From Leuctra nigra (lineage: Eukaryota > Arthropoda > Insecta > Plecoptera > Leuctridae), in contig OW203768.1 in the NCBI GenBank assembly GCA_934045905.1, positions 31,153,060 through 31,217,059 of the forward strand: a stretch of 64,000 nucleotides of DNA. The letters are read 5' to 3'. Below, piece after piece: positions 13,201 to 25,200 of the stretch. Position numbers and translations under genes: made by a program. The notes under the pieces were generated by a model, which saw nothing but the letters and a program-made list of their open reading frames with translations, had not been told where the DNA came from and did not search any database. The first letter of the stretch is position 1, and every line of letters begins with the position of its first letter.

Positions 13201-16200
13201 TATTTTTACTTTTAATAAAATAAACCTCCGTTGACTTTGTATGAGACCATATCGTAGACACTAAAGTGCCCTTGTTGGTTACTCATTATTAGGAATATCC
13301 GTTGATCTAAGGAAATAAAATTAATATTTCTCCAACAATATTTAGCAATCCCTTTGCTTGTGTATTGAGGTTAATGCTGATACACCTTCTTTCCACTGAA
13401 ATAAGATTTAAGTACATTTATTGATTATTTCAAAACTGAAAGCAACTCGATCGCTGCAGTTATGCAGTTATGAAATATACCAATCCGGTAATCTTATAAG
13501 ATCCCTAGAATCACCATAAAGCAACAAAATTTCTTAAAATTGATAATCAGAAAAGTTTTACATAGTCAACTATGAAATATTTGGTCTGAGTCAATTCACA
13601 TAAGTTAAACATTGACACAACAATTTTGTTATTTACCGAATGAAAATATAATTATAACGATTCTCAAACAAACCATTTTTGAACAAGATAAATCAACACA
13701 CTCATTTTCCTGGATATAATATTTTACTTGTGTTGATTTGGTGTTTACCAAACGTCCTAGGAGATCCGTTCTTCTATTTACAGAATAAAACTGAAGTGAG
13801 CTTTTCGAAGTACAAACAAGAATTATCAAAAAGGAAGCAGGAAGCTTACAAGTATATGAACCGCAGCAGTTTATCGGGAATCGCAAGCTGGAAAAGCTTT
13901 ATGAGTTTGACCGTAGATATAATATCGGTGTTTTGCTTTCATTGAGGTAACAAACCGGTGCGCCAAGCAGTTAATAATAACAGAACGAGATGCTTCTAGG
14001 GAGGATAAAGATTTTATTTTGGTTTGTGACATAAACAAGAACTAAATGATTGATTCATATACTCGCGTTGATAAGTGAACTTTCATATTGATTGCGAATC
14101 AATATCCGTATGAAAGTCGCTGCTATTTGGAAATGCTAAGAAGGAAATAGAAATATTCGTTAAATGAGCAGTTTTGACATTTCATTGAATACATTTGACA
14201 ATTCAAAACAAGCATAATATGTCAGTAACTCTTGACTGGGTAGATTGTCTAAAACATCTTCAAAATTTGAAGTTGATCGATTACACAATTCCTTTTTCAA
14301 TTTTCAACTAACCAGATGATGTTATTCAAATGTCGATCTCCACACCCCCTAGGTAGTATTTACATGAGTGCTAAATTTCAGGGTGGTCGGAGGAAAGGTG
14401 CGCCTGTTTACAAGCAGGGAAGTAAAGAAATAAGCAAACAACAACAAATAAATACGATCTGTATAGAATAATGATCTAAATAGTATTTGGAAGCTGTGCA
14501 AATGCCAAGCAACGCTTGTGAGATGTGAACCTCTTAATATAAATAAAACCTTCGTAATCCATATTTTTCAATATTCCAATTAATTTCGTTCCATGTTTTC
14601 TCAAGCAATTTAGTGCTAAAAATTTCACACACCTAATTCGAGTCATTCTTAGTTATTTTTGGGGCACATGAATTAGTGGTACATTTTGACGTTAAAATTA
14701 CGTTAAATGTTCAATTACTTCCTGACAATTTCTGTGGATAAAATCACTTTCTATCGCCGTCAATAAGGATGATGTTACGCACAATTTCCGAGTGAACAGC
14801 ACAATTAAACCACATCGGTTACCAAAATAAACGAAGCTAAAACTTTAATTCGCAATTTATCTCATCAATGACGGGGTTGAATCGCACCTAATACTATATC
14901 TATTAATCCTAATTACTGTAAAATCCACCACAAGCCATTAAAAAATTACCCCTCGTTCGAATTACAATATCAACTAATGAACGCGCATTAACTGCTATTT
15001 GCTCGGTGTAATTGGTGTAATGCGGTGTAATGCTGCACCGGCGATATTTCCGAACAACCGCTGACGACTTCATTTAACGCCGATACATCACAAACTTGAT
15101 TATTTCGGAGTTTCGTCCTCCCGAAATGTAATATATTTCATTGTGTTTTTTCACTCGATGAACATGTCATTCGATAAAATCGAAATAGAATATTTATAGC
15201 ATTGAAATGGACGTCGTTTCTATTCTTTTGATGCAGTTTTATATTGAATATTTGAGTATCAAAACGTGAATGAGGGTTCAATTCATATATTTCTCTGTTT
15301 TCAGCCCAAGGATTCCTCACTCGTAATATTGTAAATAAAAAGTTGTTTTGGTCAAGTAATGGAAGTGTCCATGGTTTGACCTCATGCCATTATTAAATCG
15401 TTTCAAATAAAGTGTAGAAAATTTAATCATGAGGACTAGGTAAATGAATTCGTTTTACCTCAAAGACTTAATTAAAATTGTACACTTCTGTTTCAAACAT
15501 AGATCATTTTCACTAAAAGTTTGGCAAACTACTAATATAAAACTAATTATTACTGTAATTGAAAGTATAAGTATTGCTTACTCATCTGAAAACTAATCTA
15601 AGTGGACATCTCATTTTGAGAAATTGTGAAACCCAGCAATTAACTATAGTTAATATAATATTAAAGCTCATATTTAAGGAGAAGGACAACTATCTGAAGC
15701 GCATGTTTCGTATTTGTGTCCTTCTCGTTGAAGAGTCTGCATAAAAATCTGATATCAGTAAAGTTATAACTGTTACATAATAATTGCTGATTTTAACATT
15801 TAAATTCAAATCGTATCAAACGTATCAAATCGTATCAATGAAGTTCAAATCAAAATATGAAATATTAGCAAACATACAAACAGCCCATAACTGTTGGAAA
15901 TCAAATGTTTTATAAAGGGGAATACAGATTTCCAAGAGCAATTAAACTCTTCGATTCATTATCTACTCAGCCTTCAACGAATGAGTCACAATCCTTCACG
16001 TAACCTGATTTCGAAAGATGAAAACTTAAAATAATTAAATTATCTCCAAGCTCACAAACAATAGATCTCTTCCTAATTTGAACAAACATAAATGTATTAT
16101 TGTATCGATGAACCGCATTACAAAACAAATAGGAAATATAACAAAACACATTAGTCCACCCCTCAAGCTCTCCACAATACAATCAACACAGTTGCCTTAA

Positions 16201-19200
16201 AACAATTCAACAATAGAGCAGCAACTGAATAATAAATCACCAGACTGCGCCGAAATCGATTAGCAAAGAGATGACAACGGTCAATGATTTTACGCCATAA
16301 TAATAACAGAATATCGGATACCCAGTTAGATCAGTATTTGGTGTTAGTAACTTTAAAAATATAGAAAATATGTTCTGTTTAAATATTTACGAGTAAACTG
16401 GGTAAATAGATTGATGCATGTAATAAAGTACCTCAGTGGTAGAAGGTCCGATGTCCATTTCAATGATTCTTGCGAAGAGCTCAAAAACCACTAATTCTAA
16501 GTTCATCCAATCATATTGTAATGTTGTCATGAGTCATTGTCTAAGAGAATACTTCAATATAACTGTATTTGTTGACATTAGTCAATTGGCAATTGATACA
16601 TCTTGATACATCATTCCAAAAAGCCTGCAAAGGAAAATCGTGAAAATTGACTTTCAACCTCCGAGATACAGAAATGACGTAAGTTATTATTTATATATTC
16701 CAAATAGACAGAACCAAAAGTCATCGAAACACATTTGCCACATCACTATCATCACCAATACGGCGGAATAACGTATTATCTTTGACGTCCCCCATTGTTC
16801 AGACATTTTCCCCACTCTCTATTGACAACCAACAACAATGCATCACTGATATATGTCTAGTCAAACGTCCACACATTGTTATTGCGACGTTGCCATTGTT
16901 GCCCTGGGACTCGGCGTGTTCGTATTGATGTAGTGCAAGTGTGGCAACCTCTGATAAGCCGTATCTACTCGTCTGCCACCAGATATAATACACAATGCAT
17001 GTATGTGAGTTGGCAGGTGTCATTAGCATAATTAACGTACTAATTGAGAGGTAATATCTGTATCGAGAGAGAATACGAATAGAGGATACATAAATGGACT
17101 CCACCCATGGGTGTTTATACTTAATGTGTGTTGTGAAAAGTTCACTTTCAAGTCCATATACTTTGATTGATTGAGCTTTTTTGAATCATAATGTACTTTT
17201 GGCAACATAACATCTGACATGAAACCTCTTCAAACACTATCCTAAGTGAGAGATTCACTAAATCCCCATAATTATTATCTAAAATATAAATATAACAAGA
17301 AATCCAAGCCCAACCTAACCTCAACTTTTCCACTCCAGTGAGCACCACATACATTCTTTCTCTCTTGACATCAGCTTCACCAATTAGTAAAATTCGTGAT
17401 ATAAACATCTAACATGGCTGCAGGCTGACGAAGCAGCCGAGTCAGAAAGTAGAGGCGAAAGTGCTGCCATCTTGGATTCGTTTTGTATTCAAATACAGAA
17501 AGCAAGTCAACTGTTAAATTATTCCGAGTGTTATAAATATAACTGTCCCAGGTGAAATCAAACAAGTTTCAAGCAAAGTGAAGACACCAGACAACTCCAG
17601 CGCTCGTTGCGGCGTGATTTCAAACTACACTTGATGAATCTCTGACGTGTTGTTCAGTGCCATCTGGTGGCTCCCAGATGAACTTCAGCCACAAACAATA
17701 TTGAATGGATGTCGTGAAAAGTTAAACTTTTCTTAGCAACCAAATCACAAAGGCGTATTTTTTAAAGGAATTATTATAGTCTTTGGTGCCACAATAGGTA
17801 TTATGTTACAATTTGTAAGAATACACTGAAAAAAGAAGTGATATCCTCAAAAAAACACTCCGTGTAAAAATACCAGCCAAGTCTCTTCAACTACAAAAAA
17901 ATATAATTCATAATGCACGATGCGCAAATCATTTTTTGGAAAAATTTTGACTTGGCCAATTTGTTGATATCACTACTTTTCAGTGCGGCACTTACTGAGC
18001 TGTCCGCTACTAGACCATCCTTGCACAACAGAAGATTTGATGGAAGCAAACGACAAGGCCATCGCCGCCGCTAATTATTGGATGAGAACCGTATGACCGG
18101 ACACGGAAATCAATCAGTGCGGAATTTTTAGATTTCTCATATTTTTTTGTAGTTGAAGAAACTTAACTGGTATTTTTACACGAAGTGTTTTGTTGGGGAT
18201 ATTATTTAAGCCGAAAACCAGAAGCGCCTTTGGTACCTTGCACTAAACTTTAAATTCGACAGACAAGAAATCCAACAAATGAGAGCAGATACGCTGCTCT
18301 TAGTTTTCAATTAAATCCTGAATAATATAAACGCGTGAGATAACTTTGACACTTCTTTCACAGAGCTTTATAAAGTTTAAAAGTTTTCCTACATGACTTT
18401 CAGTCAACTCATCAACTTTAAAGCATGGCACTTTCACCGGATATCAAGAACAACAGTACTTTCTTCGCTTCCTTGCTTTGACTTTCACCTTTGATTTCAC
18501 ACCAAAAGATGTCGAAACAATGCTGTTTGTTTTCTTTACATAGAAACTCAGCTTGGCTACTCGGAAATGAATTTCGGTTTGAAAGCTCTCAGAAGATGTC
18601 GCAAAGAAGCAACGCATAACCGAGGTCTCTCTGATCTGAGCCAGATTGACTCTCGTGTATCCACTTACAAACAATGTGTGTAAAGGAAGCAGAGAAGAAT
18701 CCTCTTCCAAATAAGTCACAAAATATACTTTTTCGAGAGGAAAATCTGAATCAGATTCTGTGAAAAAAATTGTGTAATAACACAATTTTCACGTCCCTCT
18801 AGGAAGTGAACGAAATAACCTGTTGTAAGGAAGTTTGGATACAATATGGTTGGGTGGGTCGTAGCTTATTATTTCAAAACAGTGTGAGATTTCCCATTTT
18901 AAAGATCCAGTAGGCTGTGCTGATGCTTAACGTAAACGTGCTTGCTCTCTGTGGGAACTACGGCTTGGCTGGCGTGAGGCGTCCGCCCCATCAGATGAAG
19001 TTGCCGAGCTTTTCAAGAGCGTCCAATAGGTAGTCGCACATTTTAATATCTCTTGGAAAAGTAAATTGTCAAAAGTCAAAATCCACAAAATAAGAATGTT
19101 ATTTCTGTTTTGGTTTCAAACCGTCGGCAAAATTGATCCAGTTCGCCGATTTTCATTTCGTGGATCTCAAAGCATGTATTTTATGTTTTATATTATTTTA

Positions 19201-22200
19201 TTAACACAAATTATAAAATATATTCATAAACCATAAAAAATGCAATTTCTTTTAATTTATGAACATTATTTTTATTTTATTGTCTGTTTGCAGCAAATGC
19301 AAAAAAAATTTAATAAATAATAACGGATTTAAAAAATAAATAAAAATATACGCAATAGGGAATACAATTATCAATTAGATTTCAGAATAATAGTTATTTT
19401 ATTTTATTCAAGTTGAGATGATGCTGAGCACAGATATAGTATTATTTTTGTTGTGAGACAAATAGTTTTCGAGAAATTCAGTTACAAAGTTTGATAATTT
19501 TCTAACAATTTTAAAACAGGAAAATTGACAATGACATCACAATCCGCTATATTGCCATGGCAACAAAGAAATCACCATGGCAACACATTGTTGGAGATTT
19601 GGATATTACATCACAATCCTGATTCTCGTTGCTTGCCGTTTTTCCCGCCAAAATATCCTATGACATTTGAATTTGATTTTTATGAATGAAAATTTTAAAT
19701 TTCGCTGCGGTGATAAGTGTGTTTGTCATTGTTATTTGTGTTGATATTTACAAATTAACAATAATAACATTTCAGGTGACTTCCCTATTGGGGTGCGAGA
19801 CGGTTGATATACACTGTTGACACATATTTGCATTGATAGCGCATTTTATACTTAACCCCATAATATTCTCATAACTTATAGATACTTTACTCTACTTCGC
19901 TTAAACTCTACCTATTGTTATCACATTTTGCATCCTTTTTTCATTGTTGCCACGTGTCTGCCACCTACCTGTTGCCGAGGACGCGAACTGCAGGTGCTGT
20001 GAATACTTGTCGATGAGCCTCTTGATGAGGTCGATCTGTTCCAAGGTCAGCTGGACCGCGTTGAGATGCTGGGACTCGCACGGCACGTAGGCGGCCCAGA
20101 ACTGTAACACGTGACCCAACACACATTACTATCACACATCAGATGCTGGGACTCGCACGGCACGTAGGCGGCCCAGAACTGTAACACGTGACCCAACACA
20201 CATTACTATCACGCATGACTATTGTGATATGGATTGAGATAAGGGAATTGTAAAAAAATCGTTTTAGGAGTAGTGAGTACATTTTGTTGAGAATATTTTC
20301 TTGGAAATAACAAAAAAGTATATATCGCAAAAATTGCCAAAGACAATTGTTTGAAGTCGATAGTTTTAAAATAAACAGGGCTTACAATACATGCCTACTT
20401 GAAAATTGATTTTTTTACGGCTCTCCAACTGCTCCTTGTTGTTATACCTACAAATACAGGTACCAAAGTTTACAATGATCTTGCAGTAATTTTTATTAGC
20501 TTTCAGGATATACCATCGGTTTCTAGAAAATAGTGCCACAAAGTCTTGAAAAACGCAATTAAAAATCCGATTTGTATGGAAGATAGATACACGTTTCAAC
20601 ATAAAACCTCGTTTATCTCAGTTTCATCCGAATGTGACTTATAGCGTTCTTTCCCTGTATCCTTCATATAAATCAGCACTCTTTCATTGCCGATGATCAA
20701 ATCGTCATCCAAGAAAAGATTGTGATCTTAAACGAAACTTTGTAGATCTTACACCAATTATGTACACTTTGTAGTAGAAACAGGCGCAAGTTACACGGAA
20801 AAATGTATTGTTGCAGTACCTAATCATTGAAGTGATGATACAGATGACGACTAATCTAATTCCATGTTTGGTTACACAATATTGCGGGAGTTCATCTATT
20901 AGCTTATAATATTTTACATACTTTGGGAAAGAATAAAATGATACAGTTGTATTTTGAGCACGGTGATGACAACATTCCTTGAATTATATCTGCTCTTGGA
21001 AATATCCGAATGTCTTAAATTGAGCTCGTATGATTTGCCTTAGGTTGATTGGGAATCTGTGGTGAAATCGATTAGTGATAAATCAATGAGATTGATATAA
21101 AGAGTAACTCCTGATCTGAGGCGACCCACACATCTCTTAGATCATCAGAGAAGAAGTCAGCGAGGACAACTTGAGGCGAGGAAAATAATAGTTATCTTAG
21201 ATAAATATAGTTGGATGTGCCTTCATGTTCAGGATGAGAAGCGGTAATTATTGTCGTGCAGGCTATGGTCGGTGACAGGCAAAGATGAACCCTGTTTAGC
21301 ATTGCCAGGTATAGGCCGACCCATGCTAGAGCGGGTTCAACTTAGCCTGTCCCCGACCTTAGACCAACATCAGAGCTTTCATCATATTTCATGTAATTTG
21401 TTTTTGTTGATTTGATATGGACTGGGCGAGAAGAGACGTAGTACATACCTAAATTTAAACTCTTATTTTTTATCTGGTGACTGAGCTAAAAGTGAATGTC
21501 TCAACACAAATCCCAAATACTAAGTAATTTACAATCCGCATGGTGTGAGTTACAATTGCCATGTTTTATATTCAACCAATCGTAAAAGAGTTCGTTAATA
21601 AAATAACCGAATGTTACATGTGCATATGAACTATTTTTTTATCTTGATCGAAAGAACTGTCTGACATTGTAGGTAAAGCTGAGTGTGTCAAAAGTATTTT
21701 GAACACATTTCGCCAATTTATCTGTATGGTATGCGAACGCACATTATAGAAGAATCACGCAGCAGATTTCATGTTCGTACTTCATAGGTGTTATCACAGA
21801 TATTGTGACATTATTTGGAGCAATATGAAATATCTAGAGCAAATAATTTCCTCAACTTATTGATTGATTTTTATTTTCTTCAATGACAATAATCTTGCGA
21901 GTTTTAAAAAAAAACAGAAACATATTCGTAAAGAATCGACTCGATTGATTTTCTTGGTTATCCTCAATCACGAGGAAAATGATAGGACATCAGTCGTCTC
22001 CTACAAAATATCTATTAATTTTGACCGATTTCTTTGATTCTCTGTTCATTTGACAGGACTTTTACTGTTGCTTCAACTGATAATGTCGCTACTTTGGGGA
22101 GTTCTGCTACTGACCATCAACGCAGTTGTCTGCACACATCGTGGACCAGAATGTCATCGAGCCAATTGGGAAACTACTGTCTGCAACCGCATCATCGAGT

Positions 22201-25200
22201 TCCCGAATAGTATCATTCCGCGCCTGAATTCGAACGACACAAGTGAATGGACTCCAGAAAACAGTAACAGGACTCAACCAAAACAGGGCATTAGACTCAA
22301 ACAATGGGTCATCAACAACAGTCCCCGGTTTGTTCTCAGGCGGGAAAACTTCGACAAAATCAGGGACTTACAGTGGCTTGACTTTGTAAACAGTAACTTG
22401 ACGACCTTTGATCCGGAACCGCTGCAAGATCTTCAGTAAATCTCCTTGACGCTTTCTTCAAACAATCTTACGTCACTCAGTGAAGAATCTTTCGCCGGTT
22501 TGTGGTATTTAAATGATCTGTCCTTGAATGATAACCAGATTTACAGAATTGCACAGAAGACGTTTCAGGATTTGAGAAAACTTACAGGAATTGATTTGAG
22601 TCAAAATCAATTGCAGTCATTTGTTCTGGACGCCGGGCTATTTGCTAATTTGGTGAACTTGAAATCAATTGTTCTGGATGATAATTTGCTGGCATATGTT
22701 AGTTATGAAATGTTCAAAGGATTAGGATTGGAGCAGATATCACTAAATAATAATCAGATTCAAACCTTTGGTGATGCTTTTGCCACAAACAATAATCTTC
22801 GAATACTTTTACTTGCAGGCAACCAATTCCTTTCTCTCGACAGCCGGCTATTCGAGAATAATCCAAAACTAAACATTCTGGACCTTTCATATAACAATCT
22901 GGAAAACATATCAAAATTCCCGTTGAATTTAGCGTCACTTGAAACATTAGATTTGAGTAATTGCAACATTTCTTCAATCCCGGTCGCTTACTTGAGTGAT
23001 TTGACGACATTGCGGTTTCTTGTCTTGGGGGGGAACAATTTGGGGAATTTCCCAGACGGGGCGCTTCCATCGGCACTGCAGGCGCCAAAGTTTACATTTC
23101 TGGCCGAAAACAAAGTCTCATCGTTGACCATTGAGAAATACAAGGAATTCCCTCCGCTTTTGAAACGGCGACGATATAAAAAGAGAATCATGGAAAAGTT
23201 GTCTACGGGGGTAATTTTGAGAAATAATCCATGGAAGTGTTCAACGAGAGACAAGAGCGGTGTGATACTTTGGAATGACTTTCTTATAGACTATGAATCT
23301 GTTTTTAAATGTGCAGAGAAAGTTCATTGGCTATTATTCGAATAAAGTGATCATGCTCATATGTACTTGAATTATTGTCTGAATTGTGGGAAAGGCTGCA
23401 AACATACGGGGTGTTTTTCATGCTCGGAAGCGCGGGATTTCGCCCTGGGGAGTTTTACGCGCGTCTTTTGCGCGTCCCGTGTGTTCGCTCGCATAAGACT
23501 CAATGCTCTGCTCGGCGTCTTGCCGGCGTTCGAACGCCGCGTCTGGGCATGTAGAAACAGCCCGTGTGTTTGCAGCTTAAAGAACATCTGATCGAAACAT
23601 TCACCAGTACTGACTTAGTTTGTACTTGTTTCACTGAAACAAAATGAATAAATACTTTGCTGGCTGTAAACGTAACATTACGTCACCAATAAAAATATTC
23701 AATTCATACTTTGCAACTAGTGGCTTTTCGGTACACGCTCTATGATGTCACTACGTTTCGGCAGTCGTAGCGCTGCCATCTTCAGGTGAAAACTGATGTC
23801 TTCACCTGATGTTTTCACATCAGTCTTCACCTGAAGATGGCAGCGCTACGACTGCCGAAACGTATAGTGACAAACGGCCCTTTTGGAAGCCAACATCACA
23901 AAATCATCATAGAGCGTGTACCGAAAAGCCACTAGTTGCATATCACGATAGCTCTCAGACCCTCAGTCAACCCAATACATACTTTTAACAATTTCAGTCC
24001 CCCCCTTTTAACATTTCCTCCTTGTATTATTTTCTTCAATGCAATGTTACACGCTGCACTTTCTGAAAATTTAAGGGCAGAAGTGGTGACGTTTTGTAAT
24101 GAGAACATTTTAGAGCTACTGATATTTTTATGACATGGATTTTAGTTGGGGCCCATTCCCCTCCCTGCCTACTACCATTCTGTAAGATGTTTATCAGAGA
24201 GTATCATAAATATAAAAAAATGTATTAAATGGGTAATAGCGAACGAGATGGAAGTTTTCCGGCCATAGGGAGGGGTCGTTCAAAGGGGGCCCGGCCCGGA
24301 GGAGTCCAGCACTGGTGGAAAAGCCAGGCCGGAATGGGGACGAACCGGGGGGGGGGGAGAGGCTTCATGCCAGTGGGACCCGATTTCAGGGGGATCACCA
24401 TCTCGAGGGGGGAAGCCGGCCCGAGGGGCCCGCGAATTTGGGGAGGGCATGGGACCAGGTCGACCCTGAACTGCACTTAGTTGGGACCAACTCATAATGT
24501 GAGTTATCCAAGGTTTTATATTGGTTGTAATATTAGAAATGTTATTGCTTGTGTTGATCTTTTAGCCTTTAGCCTTTGACATTCTTCCTTGTGTTCTTAT
24601 GAGTAAATAATTAATCATAATTTTGAGCGTAAAGATGATAACACATTCCTGGAATTATTGAGAATCTGTGCTGAAATCGATTATTGGGAATTTGCTGAAT
24701 TGAACATAAACAACAATATAAACTGCTTGTTGATCATCACTCAGAACATTAGGGAAGACGTCAGCGATGAAGACAACTTGAGGCGAGGATATTATTATCT
24801 TTCCAAACCAAGCATGTCTGCCATCGAACAACAGCTACAGTTGGTTTTGCATCCAGGTTGTTAATCTATTCGTTGCAATAGCATCGTTAATAGAAATTAG
24901 GTATCTCTTATATATGCGATATTCCAGAAAATAAGGAACAAAACTGACCTCTGGTGGATTCTGTGGTACTAGTCTAGAGGCGGATCAGGGCGGATGTCAG
25001 GAGCACATTTGTATTCACATCTACTTACTTGTTTGTTATGGCTAAAAATACACTTGTAACTAAATTCCAATTTCAATTTTTTCTCCTTTTCCCCTGCACT
25101 TGGACACACGAATTGTCAAAATAAAAAGTGCATCTAATACAAGGGCACAAGGGCAGATCTAGCCCCTTGTCATGGGGGGGGGGGGGGGCGATTGTGAAAA

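Noticed and set aside
13679..13945. 88-codon plus-strand frame with a hydrophobic start
   Set aside because: Begins with TTG rather than ATG, shows no known motif and has no splice or repeat context to support it.
18444..18785. 113-codon minus-strand open frame
   Set aside because: Starts at TTG, has no recognisable domain, and lies inside decayed transposon sequence.
24225..24497. Several overlapping Gly/Pro/Arg-rich frames on both strands
   Set aside because: Explained by G-rich composition, which removes stop codons in all frames.
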